From Vibrio mytili (GTDB lineage: Bacteria > Pseudomonadota > Gammaproteobacteria > Enterobacterales > Vibrionaceae), in NCBI RefSeq assembly GCF_000830505.1, contig NZ_JXOK01000081.1:1-64000 (forward strand): 64,000 nt of DNA, in the 5' to 3' direction. Made by a program: the position numbers and the translations under genes. Numbering within the stretch: the stretch's first letter is position 1; every line of letters begins with the position of its first letter. Positions 38,247 through 47,175 of the stretch are shown here, piece after piece. The notes beneath the pieces were generated by a model. The model saw only the letters and a program-made list of their open reading frames with translations, had not been told where the DNA came from and ran no database searches.

Positions 38247-38675
38247 ATGAAAACTTTCGTTGCTAAACCAGAAACTGTAAAACGCGACTGGTACGTTGTA
38301 GACGCTGAAGGTAAAACTCTTGGTCGTCTAGCAAGTGAAATTGCATCTCGCCTACGTGGCAAACATAAAGCTGAATACACTCCTCACGTTGACGCTGGTG
38401 ATTACATCATCGTTATCAACGCTGAGAAAGTTGCTGTAACTGGTAACAAAGCTAAGAACAAAGTGTACTACCGTCACTCTGAATTCCCAGGTGGTCTAAA
38501 ATCTATCACTTTTGAAAAGTTGATCGATCGTAAACCTGAGATGGTTCTTGAGCTTGCAGTTAAAGGCATGCTTCCACGTGGTCCTCTAGGCCGTGCTATG
38601 TACCGTAAGCTTAAAGTTTACGCAGGCGCTGAGCACAACCATGTTGCTCAACAACCACAAGTACTAGACATCTAA
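38247..38675 (+). CDS. rplM: 50S ribosomal protein L13
   Basis: 142 aa, the standard length and sequence (MKTFVAKPETVKRDWYVVDA; RGPLGRAMYRKLKVYAG). An early-assembly 23S rRNA-binding protein. Codon use is strongly biased, as in highly expressed genes. Co-transcribed with rpsI 15 nt downstream. Confidence 0.98.
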   Translation: MKTFVAKPETVKRDWYVVDAEGKTLGRLASEIASRLRGKHKAEYTPHVDAGDYIIVINAEKVAVTGNKAKNKVYYRHSEFPGGLKSITFEKLIDRKPEMVLELAVKGMLPRGPLGRAMYRKLKVYAGAEHNHVAQQPQVLDI

Positions 38676-38690
38676 TTGGGGATTTCGAAA

Positions 38691-39083
38691 ATGGCAGAGA
38701 ATCAATACTACGGCACTGGCCGTCGCAAAAGCTCAGCTGCACGTGTTTTTATTAAACCAGGCAGCGGCAACATTGTAGTAAACAAGCGTAACCTTGACGA
38801 ATACTTCGGTCGTCCAACAGCTCGTATGGTTGTACAGCAACCTCTAGAACTTGTTGAACTAACTGAGAAGCTAGACCTTTACGTAACAGTAAAAGGCGGC
38901 GGTATTTCTGGTCAAGCTGGTGCTATCCGTCACGGTATCACTCGCGCGCTTATGGAATACGATGAGTCTCTACGTCCTGCTCTACGTGCAGCTGGTTACG
39001 TTACTCGTGACGCTCGTTGCGTTGAACGTAAGAAAGTTGGTCTACGTAAAGCACGTCGTCGTCCACAGTTCTCTAAGCGTTAA
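38691..39083 (+). CDS. rpsI: 30S ribosomal protein S9
   Basis: 130 aa. The carboxy-terminal basic tail (RRRPQFSKR) reaches the P-site tRNA in the ribosome. ATG at 38691 (MAENQYYGTGRRKSS) follows GGGGA; a TTG five codons upstream is in frame but not conserved. Confidence 0.98.
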   Translation: MAENQYYGTGRRKSSAARVFIKPGSGNIVVNKRNLDEYFGRPTARMVVQQPLELVELTEKLDLYVTVKGGGISGQAGAIRHGITRALMEYDESLRPALRAAGYVTRDARCVERKKVGLRKARRRPQFSKR

Positions 39084-39137
39084 TTTCCTTTTATCGGAAA
39101 TTATGCTTTCCAGAATTATTCTGGGAATCTGTGTACC

Positions 39138-39168
39138 AAAAGCTCGGCTCTATGCCGAGCTTTTTTGT
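39138..39168 (+). terminator. Terminator after rpsI
   Basis: AAAGCTCGGC (39139-39148) pairs perfectly with GCCGAGCTTT (39154-39163) around a 5-nt loop, then a T run. Confidence 0.9.
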
Positions 39169-39530
39169 TTTTAACCGTTAGTGTTTTTTCTCCACCGACA
39201 AGAGGATTTAAAGTCTTTTTTGTTTTCTCCTTTCCTCCTTCCTTATAGCAATCGTAGTAAATCACTGTTTATCGAAGATGTTCACCTCATTCCCGCCCAT
39301 TTACCTACGCTATTTCTGCTCACTTATTTACGCTGATTGGTATTAATATCCCAGCAACATTTATCTTAATTATTGAAAACTTTTTGGTGTGTTTATTGTG
39401 CTACAAAAGTGATTAATTATCGGTTTTGACAATTATTAGGTTAGCAAAGGTCTAGCTGGCATAATTCGCTGAAAATAGCCGGGATAAAAGGTATTTGCGG
39501 CTTTTTTCCAGCGCGGGATACTGCGCTTTG

Positions 39531-39560
39531 TTGTTACAAATCACATCAATTTTTTATAAT
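39531..39560 (+). promoter_or_regulatory. Candidate upstream promoter for petABC
   Basis: TTGTTA (39531-39536), 18-nt spacer, perfect TATAAT (39555-39560). It lies in the 668-base gap between rpsI and petA (39084-39751), which is AT-rich and holds no gene I can support. Confidence 0.5.
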
Positions 39561-39624
39561 TCTACTGCTTTTGTGACGCCACGAGCGATTTACCTCACAA
39601 ATGTTACAAAAAGGTAGCTTTATC

Positions 39625-39653
39625 TTGTCAAAAAGTAGGGTTTTCTTTATCAT
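39625..39653 (+). promoter_or_regulatory. Candidate downstream promoter for petABC
   Basis: TTGTCA (39625-39630), 17-nt spacer, TATCAT (39648-39653), about 100 nt before petA. Confidence 0.5.
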
Positions 39654-39751
39654 TTCCTTCCAATAAATAGAACTAAATTCATAACTTGTTAGCCATGCTC
39701 TTAGATGCGGAAGAATAACAATCCAAAGGGAGCAAATGGGAGAATGTTTGG

Positions 39752-40342
39752 ATGAGCAACGCGCCTTTAAATAACGGTCGCAGGCGTTTTCTAACCGCTA
39801 CAACGGCAGTTGTTGGTGGGTTAGGAGCAGCTGCCGTCGCCGTTCCTTTTATAAAATCATGGAATCCGAGTGCCAAAGCGAAAGCTGCTGGCGCACCGGT
39901 TGAAGTGGATATAAGTAAAATTGAACCAGGTCAACTGGTTCGTGTTGAGTGGCAGGGAAAACCTGTGTGGATTGTTCGTCGTACCCAAAGTGTGCTGGAC
40001 AATCTGAAAACTATTCACGATAAACTTCGTGATCCGCAATCGGAGATGGAGCAGCAACCAGAGTACGCTCAAAATGAGTTCCGCTCGATTAAAGAAGAAT
40101 TTTTCGTTGCGGTTGGCTTCTGTACGCACTTAGGATGTTCACCGACTTACCTACCTGACTCGTTCGCGGAGCAAGTTCAAGGTGTGAGATCGGGTTTCTT
40201 CTGTCCTTGCCACGGTTCTAAATTCGATATGGCTGGTCGCGTGTTCCAGGGAGTTCCTGCTCCGTTGAACCTTGTCGTTCCTAAGCACATGTACCTGAGT
40301 GACACGAAGCTCATTGTCGGTGTTGATGAGGGGGATGCATAA
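39752..40342 (+). CDS. petA: Ubiquinol-cytochrome c reductase iron-sulfur subunit (Rieske)
   Basis: 196 aa. Rieske subunit of the cytochrome bc1 complex, passing electrons from ubiquinol to cytochrome c1. An amino-terminal twin-arginine stretch (GRRRFLTATTAV) leads into the membrane anchor, as expected for a Tat-exported Rieske protein. The 2Fe-2S ligands are in CTHLGC and CPCHGSKFD. Overlaps petB by one base. Confidence 0.96.
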   Translation: MSNAPLNNGRRRFLTATTAVVGGLGAAAVAVPFIKSWNPSAKAKAAGAPVEVDISKIEPGQLVRVEWQGKPVWIVRRTQSVLDNLKTIHDKLRDPQSEMEQQPEYAQNEFRSIKEEFFVAVGFCTHLGCSPTYLPDSFAEQVQGVRSGFFCPCHGSKFDMAGRVFQGVPAPLNLVVPKHMYLSDTKLIVGVDEGDA

Positions 40343-41607
40343 TGCAAGCAATGTTAGACTGGGTAGAAAAACGTATTCCAGCCATGAATGCTTATAAGAA
40401 GCATTTATCTGAATACCCAATGCCGAAGAACTTCAACTTTTGGTACCTTTTCGGTTCTCTGGCGATGTTGGTTCTGGTTAACCAGATCCTAACGGGTATT
40501 TGGCTGACAATGAACTACGTTCCTTCTGGTGAAGGTGCATTCGCGTCGATCGAATACATCATGCGTGATGTTGAGTACGGTTGGTTACTACGCTATATGC
40601 ACTCTACAGGCGCCTCGGCATTTTTCGTCGTGGTTTACCTGCACATGTTCCGTGGTTTGATTTACGGCTCTTATCAGAAACCTCGTGAATTACTGTGGAT
40701 CTTCGGTATGTTGATCTTCTTAGTGTTAATGGCTGAAGCATTCATGGGTTACTTACTTCCATGGGGGCAAATGTCTTACTGGGGTGCACAGGTAATCATT
40801 TCTTTGTTTGGTGCGATTCCTGTTATCGGTGACGACTTAACGCTTTGGATCCGTGGTGACTACATCATCTCTGGTGCAACGTTGAACCGTTTCTTCGCAC
40901 TTCACGTTATCGCGCTACCAATCGTATTGCTTCTTCTTATTGTTCTTCACGTATTGGCATTGCATGAAGTCGGCTCAAATAACCCGGACGGTATCGAAAC
41001 AAAATTGCCAAAAGGCTCTATGGGCGACAATTACAAAACGCAATTCAAGTTCCACGATTACTACACGAAGAAATACGACATCATTGACTCTATCCCGTTC
41101 CACCCTTACGGCACGGTGAAAGACTTGGTGGGTGTAGCAGGTTTCTTGTTCTTATTCTGTTACGTGCTGTTCTTCAATCCAGAAATGGGAGGATACTTCC
41201 TTGAGCCACCTAACTTTGAAGCGGCAAACCCACTGAAGACGCCTGCGCACATTGCTCCTGTATGGTACTTCACTCCGTTCTACGCGATTTTACGCGCGGT
41301 TCCGGACAAGCTATTAGGGGTAATCTTAATGGGTGCCTCGATTGCAGTGCTGTTTGTTCTCCCTTGGTTAGACCGTTGTAAAGTGCGCTCATACCGTTAC
41401 CGTAGCAAACTTCATCTGTTGAATATTATCCAATTCACTATTAGCTTCATTGCTCTGGGTATTTTGGGGGCACTACCTGCCACACCAACGTACACACTAC
41501 TAGCACAGATCTTTAGTTTGGGTTACTTCATGTTCTTCGTATTACTGTTCTTCTACAGCAAAAATGAAGCAACCAAACCATTACCAGAGAGGGTGACATT
41601 CAAATGA
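40342..41607 (+). CDS. petB: Cytochrome b of the bc1 complex
   Basis: 421 aa with eight or more membrane segments. Haem-ligand histidines lie in LLRYMHSTGASAFFVVVYLH and RFFALHVIALPI; the quinol-site PEWY-type motif is replaced by PVWYF (APVWYFTPFYAILR), common in proteobacteria. Overlaps petC by 4 nt (ATGA), so petABC is tightly coupled. Confidence 0.96.
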   Translation: MQAMLDWVEKRIPAMNAYKKHLSEYPMPKNFNFWYLFGSLAMLVLVNQILTGIWLTMNYVPSGEGAFASIEYIMRDVEYGWLLRYMHSTGASAFFVVVYLHMFRGLIYGSYQKPRELLWIFGMLIFLVLMAEAFMGYLLPWGQMSYWGAQVIISLFGAIPVIGDDLTLWIRGDYIISGATLNRFFALHVIALPIVLLLLIVLHVLALHEVGSNNPDGIETKLPKGSMGDNYKTQFKFHDYYTKKYDIIDSIPFHPYGTVKDLVGVAGFLFLFCYVLFFNPEMGGYFLEPPNFEAANPLKTPAHIAPVWYFTPFYAILRAVPDKLLGVILMGASIAVLFVLPWLDRCKVRSYRYRSKLHLLNIIQFTISFIALGILGALPATPTYTLLAQIFSLGYFMFFVLLFFYSKNEATKPLPERVTFK

Positions 41608-42341
41608 AGAAGTGGATTGTAATTCTATTTGCTATGTTGCCATCTCTAGCGATGGCAGCGGGTGCCAACGTGCCGCTTGATAAAGCCCATGTGGACCTGA
41701 CGGACAAAGCTTCGTTGCAAAATGGTGCGAAGCTATTCATGAACTATTGTTTCGCCTGTCACTCGACGCAATATCAGCGTTATGAGCGTGTCGCGACAGA
41801 TTTAGACATTCCAGCTGACTTGATGAAAGAAAATCTGATTTTTAACCCAGAGGCAAAAATCGGTGATCTGATGGTGAACGCGATGCCACCTAAGCAAGCA
41901 GCAAACTGGTTCGGTGCGCCACCGCCAGACTTAACATTGGTTGCTCGCGTTCGTGGTGCGGATTGGCTATACACATACTTACGTTCTTTCTATGTAGACC
42001 CTTCGCGTCCATTTGGTGTCAATAACATCGTATTCCCAAGTGTGGGTATGCCACATGTGCTTGAAGAGCTGCAAGGCATTCCAACTCCAATTTACGATAC
42101 GCATGTTGTTGATGGCGAAGAGGTTAAAGTCGTTATTGGTACTGAAACCGATGGTACTGGTGAGCTTAGCTCTGGTGAATACGACAAAGCTGTGGGTGAT
42201 CTGGTGAACTTCCTGGTTTACTCTGGAGACCCGGTTCAACTCGAGCGCCATGCCTTAGGTTGGTGGGTTATGGGCTTCCTTGTATTGCTAACGATTGTTG
42301 TCATTATGCTCAAGAAAGAATATTGGCGTGATGTGCATTAA
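41604..42341 (+). CDS. petC: Cytochrome c1
   Basis: 245 aa. Signal peptide at the start (MKKWIVILFAMLPSLAMA), one haem-binding CFACH motif (near residue 51), an axial methionine region (VGMPHVLEELQG) and a carboxy-terminal membrane anchor (WVMGFLVLLTIVVIML). Delivers electrons to soluble cytochrome c. Last gene of petABC. Confidence 0.96.
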   Translation: MKKWIVILFAMLPSLAMAAGANVPLDKAHVDLTDKASLQNGAKLFMNYCFACHSTQYQRYERVATDLDIPADLMKENLIFNPEAKIGDLMVNAMPPKQAANWFGAPPPDLTLVARVRGADWLYTYLRSFYVDPSRPFGVNNIVFPSVGMPHVLEELQGIPTPIYDTHVVDGEEVKVVIGTETDGTGELSSGEYDKAVGDLVNFLVYSGDPVQLERHALGWWVMGFLVLLTIVVIMLKKEYWRDVH

Positions 42342-42383
42342 TTGTGCTAAAATACCCTGCTAAATCCCGATTTTAATTGATCT

Positions 42384-42413
42384 ACAATGGAGGCTTAGCT
42401 CCATTGTTTTTAT
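42384..42413 (+). terminator. Terminator after petC
   Basis: ACAATGGAG (42384-42392) pairs with CTCCATTGT (42399-42407) around GCTTAG, followed by TTTTATTT. Confidence 0.8.
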
Positions 42414-42436
42414 TTGTAAGTGTACTGGAGGGCTCC

Positions 42437-43072
42437 ATGGCTGTCGCTGCCAATAAACGTTCTGTGATGACTCTTTTTTCAAGTGCATCAGATTTGTATA
42501 GCCATCAGGTTCGCATTGTACTAGCTGAGAAAGGCGTAAGTGTTGAAGTGGAGCTGGTTGATGAAGCAAACCTTCCTGCTGAGCTTGTTGAACTAAACCC
42601 ATATAAATCAGTGCCAACCCTTGTAGATCGCGAGCTTGCTCTTTACGATTCAAAAATTATCATGGAGTACTTGGACGAGCGTTTCCCTCATCCGCCTCTA
42701 ATGCCAGTTTATCCTGTTGCCCGTGGTAACAGCCGCTTGATGATGTACCGAATTGAACGCAATTGGTATACGCTTGCGGAAAAAGTGATGAAAGGTAATG
42801 CAGAAGAATCAGAAAAAGCGCGCACAAAGCTACGTAATGACCTTTTAACTCTTGCCCCAATCTTTGCTGAATACGAATACTTTATGAGCGAAGAATTCAG
42901 CTTGATTGATTGTTACTTAGCACCGCTGTTGTGGCGTTTACCTCAACTTGGTATTGAGCTTGTTGGCCCTGGTTCAAAAGAAATTAAGATTTACATGAAT
43001 CGTGTATTCGAGCGTGATTCATTCTTGGCTTCTTTGACAGAAGCTGAACGTGAAATGCGTCTCGTTCGTTAA
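42437..43072 (+). CDS. sspA: Stringent starvation protein A
   Basis: 211-aa glutathione-S-transferase-fold protein that binds RNA polymerase and, in E. coli, lowers H-NS levels in stationary phase and supports acid tolerance and P1 late transcription. The ATG at 42437 (MAVAANKRSVMTLFS) has TGGAGG upstream and matches the E. coli start. NPYKSVPTLVDRELALY and FPHPPLMPVYPVARG are characteristic. GST-like, but the family lacks glutathione activity. Confidence 0.96.
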   Translation: MAVAANKRSVMTLFSSASDLYSHQVRIVLAEKGVSVEVELVDEANLPAELVELNPYKSVPTLVDRELALYDSKIIMEYLDERFPHPPLMPVYPVARGNSRLMMYRIERNWYTLAEKVMKGNAEESEKARTKLRNDLLTLAPIFAEYEYFMSEEFSLIDCYLAPLLWRLPQLGIELVGPGSKEIKIYMNRVFERDSFLASLTEAEREMRLVR

Positions 43073-43085
43073 GCTGTAAAACATT

Positions 43086-43570
43086 ATGGATATTGCAAAA
43101 ATGACGGCGCGCGACCATACATGCTTCGTGCATTTTATGATTGGCTTGTGGACAATGATTTGACGCCTCACCTCGTTGTAGACGCAACCATGCCTGGTGT
43201 TCGCGTACCCACCGAGTTCATTCAAGATGGCCAAATTATTTTGAATATCGCGCCACGTGCGGTTGGCAATCTAGAGTTGGGTAATGATGCAATTACTTTT
43301 CATGCCCGTTTTAGTGGTCGTCCGCATTCGGTAATTGTGCCTGTTTATGCTGTTCAAGCGATTTATGCCCGTGAAAATGGTGCGGGTACAATGTTTGAAC
43401 CTGAAGAAGCTTACACAAATATCGAAGACGAAGCGCTGGTGGAAGAGGAACCGGCACCTACCTTTACCACGGTAAGTGACGAAAAGCCTGAGACCACCTC
43501 TGAGTCGAGTGTCGATGATGTTGACGAGTCTCGTCCAAAAGGTAAACCGAGCTTAAGAGTCATTAAGTGA
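43086..43570 (+). CDS. sspB: ClpXP adaptor SspB; frameshifted in this sequence
   Basis: Delivers ssrA-tagged proteins to ClpXP. After correction 161 aa. The ATG at 43086 gives MDIAKMTAR; the frame then breaks at 43112, where CGCGACCATAC should be CGCCGACCATAC, restoring RRPYMLRAFYDWL as in E. coli. The substrate-binding core (TPHLVVDATMPGVRVP, LNIAPRAVGNLELGND) is intact, and the acidic linker ends in the ClpX-binding tail GKPSLRVIK. Downstream of sspA by 13 nt, the usual sspAB operon. Confidence 0.93.
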
Positions 43571-43613
43571 TTGGGTGTTGATATTAGATGTGCACGACTA
43601 GCACTGATCTTAA

Positions 43614-43647
43614 CTAAAAAAAGCAGCGATATCGCTGCTTTTTTATT
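43614..43647. terminator. Bidirectional terminator between sspB and dolP
   Basis: A palindromic AAAAAAGCAGCGATATCGCTGC-type stem with A and T runs on either side. It serves convergent genes. Confidence 0.85.
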
Positions 43648-43681
43648 GGTTACCATTTTTATTTGTACCAGAGGAGCGGCG

Positions 43682-44326
43682 CTAGCTTTCGTTGCTATTG
43701 CGCTCCAGTGTTGCACTCTCAGTCGTTTCAGCCTCGTTTGGGATATCAACTTTAACAGGCTCTGCGACTCCGTATTGGAAACCTTTGATTACCTGCTTCA
43801 CCCCAGAGACATTGCGAGCAATTTCTGTCGCGCGATTGCCCTGTGCGGGCGTTACATAGCCAAAAAGAAAGACTTCGCCGTCTTCGGTTATCACTTTGAC
43901 TTTCACGCCATTTAATGCGGAGTCGGTCAGTAAGGACGACTTGATTTTAGTTGTGATCCAGCTGTCATTACTCATTTGAGTTACCGTCAGAGGTGCTTTT
44001 TGTTTTATTTGGTTATGTAAGGTTTTTACACCATTGATCTTACGTACTCTTGCTTCTAGCTCATCAATTAATTCTTGAGTCGGGACTTGCCCCATGAGAA
44101 CTACGGAGCCGTTGTAAGAGCTAGCGACAATACGTACTTGACCACGAAATGGGTCTTTATTACCCATTGCTGCTACTTCAAACTCAATGTTGTTATCTTG
44201 CCAAATTTGCTTAGTCGAGCGTGTATCTGTAACGATGTTAGCAGTGGTTGCCGCCCCAGCGATAAATATCCCCGCACAGCCACTTAAACTCAGTACGGTC
44301 AACAGAATGCAAAGACTACGTATCAT
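43682..44326 (-). CDS. dolP: Outer membrane lipoprotein DolP (YraP), BON domains
   Basis: 214 aa. Lipoprotein signal peptide with lipobox LSGC (Cys near residue 17), followed by two BON domains (for example GSVVLMGQVPTQELIDEL and GEVFLFGYVTPAQGNRA). DolP in E. coli supports outer-membrane integrity, binds anionic lipids at the division site and helps the BAM complex. Start is ATG at 44326, with GGGAG eight bases upstream; a start 5 codons earlier is less well placed. Confidence 0.92.
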   Translation of the reverse strand: MIRSLCILLTVLSLSGCAGIFIAGAATTANIVTDTRSTKQIWQDNNIEFEVAAMGNKDPFRGQVRIVASSYNGSVVLMGQVPTQELIDELEARVRKINGVKTLHNQIKQKAPLTVTQMSNDSWITTKIKSSLLTDSALNGVKVKVITEDGEVFLFGYVTPAQGNRATEIARNVSGVKQVIKGFQYGVAEPVKVDIPNEAETTESATLERNSNES

Positions 44327-44346
44327 GATTCTTACTCCCAACAGGG

Positions 44347-44937
44347 TTACTCTTCGTGAGCAGGGAAAAGGACTTGGTCTATCAGATCACATAAGCAGTG
44401 AAGAGTGACCATATGAACTTCGTGTATGCGTGCCGTGCGATGGGATGGAATGCGAATTTCTACGTCATTCTCACCTAACAACCCCGCCATTTCACCACCA
44501 TCTTTACCTGTAAGAGCAATAATAGTCATGTCTCGGGTAACGGCGGCTTCCATCGCTTTAATGATGTTTTTACTATTACCACTGGTGGAGAGCGCTAAAA
44601 GAATATCGCCAGGTTGCCCAAAGGCACGGACCTGCTTAGAAAAAATTTCCTGATAGTGGTAGTCGTTTGCGACAGCGGTCAGCGTTGTGTTGTCTGCTGT
44701 TAATGCCATGGCTGGAAGGCTAGGGCGTTCTGTTTCAAAGCGATTTAACAGGCAAGAAACAAATTGTTGCGCGTTTGACGCACTGCCACCATTTCCACAG
44801 CACAAAATTTTATTGCCGTTTAGCAAGCTTGATACCATCGCTTGAGCAGCGTGGGTAATCGCATCGGGCAACGCTTCCGCTGCGGCAATTTGAATTTGTA
44901 TACTTTCTTTAAAGCTGTCTTTAATGCTTTCTAGCAT
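44347..44937 (-). CDS. diaA: DnaA initiator-associating protein DiaA (SIS domain)
   Basis: 196 aa with a sugar isomerase (SIS) fold: CCGNGGSASNAQQF and LALSTSGNSKNIIKAM. DiaA tetramers bind DnaA and promote timely initiation at oriC. The related GmhA (sedoheptulose-7-phosphate isomerase) is the main alternative, but the position between yraN and dolP is that of diaA in E. coli. Confidence 0.9.
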   Translation of the reverse strand: MLESIKDSFKESIQIQIAAAEALPDAITHAAQAMVSSLLNGNKILCCGNGGSASNAQQFVSCLLNRFETERPSLPAMALTADNTTLTAVANDYHYQEIFSKQVRAFGQPGDILLALSTSGNSKNIIKAMEAAVTRDMTIIALTGKDGGEMAGLLGENDVEIRIPSHRTARIHEVHMVTLHCLCDLIDQVLFPAHEE

Positions 44938-44940
44938 TGA

Positions 44941-45309
44941 TTATCCTTCAGATATTGCGTTTTGTATCCAGTTGATATCTCGACCATTATTGTGAATGGC
45001 GATGACATCGAAACGGTAGTCTATGGTGTGTATCGACTGTTTTTGTCTGCTTAACCAAATTTGCGCGGTTTTAACCAGTTTACGCATTTTGGAATAGGTC
45101 ACCATTTCAGCGGCGGAACCATAGCGATCGTTGTTACGGTATTTGACTTCAACAAACACGATAGTTTCATCTTGTTGAAATATTAAGTCAATTTCTCCGA
45201 CTTTTGTCAGAAAATTTTGTTCGAGAAAGCGTAAACCCTGGCGCTGCAGGAATTGCTTCGCCAGGGATTCATATTGGTTGCCAATTTGTCGCTTGCTAAA
45301 AAGACCCAT
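44941..45309 (-). CDS. yraN: UPF0102 protein YraN (endonuclease-like)
   Basis: 122 aa, a predicted PD-(D/E)XK nuclease fold of unknown role: EIDLIFQQ and FVEVKYR form the putative active site. I use the ATG at 45309 (MGLFSKRQIGNQYE); it overlaps the end of lpoA by 14 bases, so translation is probably coupled. Order lpoA-yraN-diaA-dolP matches E. coli. Confidence 0.88.
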   Translation of the reverse strand: MGLFSKRQIGNQYESLAKQFLQRQGLRFLEQNFLTKVGEIDLIFQQDETIVFVEVKYRNNDRYGSAAEMVTYSKMRKLVKTAQIWLSRQKQSIHTIDYRFDVIAIHNNGRDINWIQNAISEG

Positions 45310-47107
45310 ACTCGGCCCAGCTGAGTTCACTCTGGACAACACAGTTACTATCAATGCTTAACACGCCAGTCTGGCCTCTAACGGATAACCCAGGAACGAC
45401 CTTCATCTGAGGCAGCTCTCCAATCAATTTGTATGCATCCATACCTAGCGCAGTAAGACGTTTTGCCACGTTTGATTGATCTGACCAAAGCTCATTCATT
45501 TCTGAGATGACGGTGAGATCAGGTTCGATCAAAAGCGGGATGTCACTGTAGGTAATACCATTGAGATCAGAGTATGTCGCTCCACCACTGTTACTACGAG
45601 AGTTCGAAAACAGTTTCGGTGGCTTGTCATGTGGGTTAATTGCAACTTCGATAAATGGTTTGATTAATGTTAACTCTGTGTTTCTCGCTGCAATATACAC
45701 CGCATCAACATCTCGTCGGCTGCGGGGTTGTGTTTCGAGTTTGACACCTGTTAACGATTCCATCTGAGCGATGCGCTGTTTGCTTTCTTGCAAGCCGAAT
45801 ACATCGTTGATATCTCGTTGCAGTTCGCGGGTATCGCCAAATAGTCGGCTGGCAACGTTCGTTGAGCTGTGTTTTTTCCATTCCTCTTTGAAGGCTTGTA
45901 GAACGCGTTCACCATAACTGCCTTTAGGGGCAAGGACCAGCGGAAAATTATATCCTTCATTGAAGATATGCTTTGCCGCTTGAGCCACTTCTTGTTCTGG
46001 TGACAAGGTCAGGTAACAAATGTTCGTTCCCGGTTGCACATCTTCCGGAATGTTTAACGCTAGTGCTGGAATAGCAGGACCTGTGCTCGAGCCGTCTATG
46101 GTTGTCTGCAATTCTTCTACATTTTCTTTTTGTAGTGGACCAACAATAAAATCAATATTCTCGCTGATCAGGCGTTGTTTGATTTGTTGTGGTGTATAGG
46201 CGTGCGTGTCAATGACGGTTACGGTCGCACTTGGATCGCGATTCTGATCATTCATCATTGCAAACATAAATCCGTCACGGATGAGTTGAGCTTGTGGGGC
46301 AAATTTACCCGTTAACGGCAAGAGTAGCGCAGTGTTATTTGGTTTGACGATCTCCAGCGTTAAGATCTTCTGGATCTCTTCAGGCGTGTAGGTAGCCGCA
46401 GGATGTGTTGGGTTTTCTTGTAACCAGCGCTCAATGGTATTTTTTAGCTGTGAGAGATTTCCTGACAAGGTTTTGGTGTAAATCGACAGTTGCAACCATC
46501 CGTCAAGCACATCTTCGCTTGGCTCAGTTTGCAGAGCGGTGAGCTCCTGCTCTGAATAGCTGCCAAAGTTCATCCAAATGCGGCTAGAAATGTCACGTTT
46601 CTCGGCCGATGAAGAATACTGACTCAACATCACTAACTCGCGGTTGGCTTCAAACGGTTGATTGAGGCTTTGGTAAGCTTCTGCACGAACAGAGTAGTAA
46701 TCTTTCCACTGATCGCTTGGTAGCTTCCACCAAGGCTGAAAGTTAAGTAGTTGTATTACTTGAGCGTAGTCGCCCTGTTTCTGCTGCATGTTTGCACGCG
46801 CGAGCTGCCATTCTGCTTGTTGCACTTCCGACAACTGCTGACGAGCCAGACGGTTAATCAACAGTTCAGCTTCGTCAAACTGGTTGGCTTGGATGGCAGC
46901 CTTGGTTGCCATGATCAACCAGTCATTTTGCAAGCTACCTTCAGAGCTATCCGCTCGAATAATATAGCTCTGAACCGACTGGGTGGGCTCAAGTGTGACA
47001 TCGACGCCATCAGGCTGTCTCGGGCCCGACGAACAGGCCGCAAGGGTAATTGCTAGTGCAACAGGAGTGAGTATGCGTGGTACACTGAGTCTCTTATGGT
47101 TAATCAT
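45296..47107 (-). CDS. lpoA: Penicillin-binding protein activator LpoA
   Basis: 603-aa outer-membrane lipoprotein that reaches through peptidoglycan to activate PBP1A. Lipobox LAACSSG in the signal peptide (Cys near 25), an amino-terminal helical TPR-like half and a carboxy-terminal half with a type I periplasmic-binding-protein fold (ALLLPLTGKFAPQAQLIRDG). Divergent from rsmI over 68 bases. Confidence 0.94.
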   Translation of the reverse strand: MINHKRLSVPRILTPVALAITLAACSSGPRQPDGVDVTLEPTQSVQSYIIRADSSEGSLQNDWLIMATKAAIQANQFDEAELLINRLARQQLSEVQQAEWQLARANMQQKQGDYAQVIQLLNFQPWWKLPSDQWKDYYSVRAEAYQSLNQPFEANRELVMLSQYSSSAEKRDISSRIWMNFGSYSEQELTALQTEPSEDVLDGWLQLSIYTKTLSGNLSQLKNTIERWLQENPTHPAATYTPEEIQKILTLEIVKPNNTALLLPLTGKFAPQAQLIRDGFMFAMMNDQNRDPSATVTVIDTHAYTPQQIKQRLISENIDFIVGPLQKENVEELQTTIDGSSTGPAIPALALNIPEDVQPGTNICYLTLSPEQEVAQAAKHIFNEGYNFPLVLAPKGSYGERVLQAFKEEWKKHSSTNVASRLFGDTRELQRDINDVFGLQESKQRIAQMESLTGVKLETQPRSRRDVDAVYIAARNTELTLIKPFIEVAINPHDKPPKLFSNSRSNSGGATYSDLNGITYSDIPLLIEPDLTVISEMNELWSDQSNVAKRLTALGMDAYKLIGELPQMKVVPGLSVRGQTGVLSIDSNCVVQSELSWAEYGSF

Positions 47108-47124
47108 TGCCGTGAGTTCTCTAT

Positions 47125-47140
47125 AATTTTGTACAAAATT
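47125..47140. promoter_or_regulatory. Perfect 16-bp palindrome in lpoA-rsmI promoter region
   Basis: AATTTTGTACAAAATT reads the same on both strands and overlaps a TATAAT (47122-47127) that could serve rsmI. A dimeric repressor site is plausible; the regulator is unknown. Confidence 0.5.
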
Positions 47141-47175
47141 GTCTTTATATTAATCGTTGAAGTGATGGTAAACAA

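Noticed and set aside
39570..39602. CRP site before petA (TGTGAC ... TCACA)
   Set aside because: The half-sites are about 17 nt apart, whereas CRP needs about 6.
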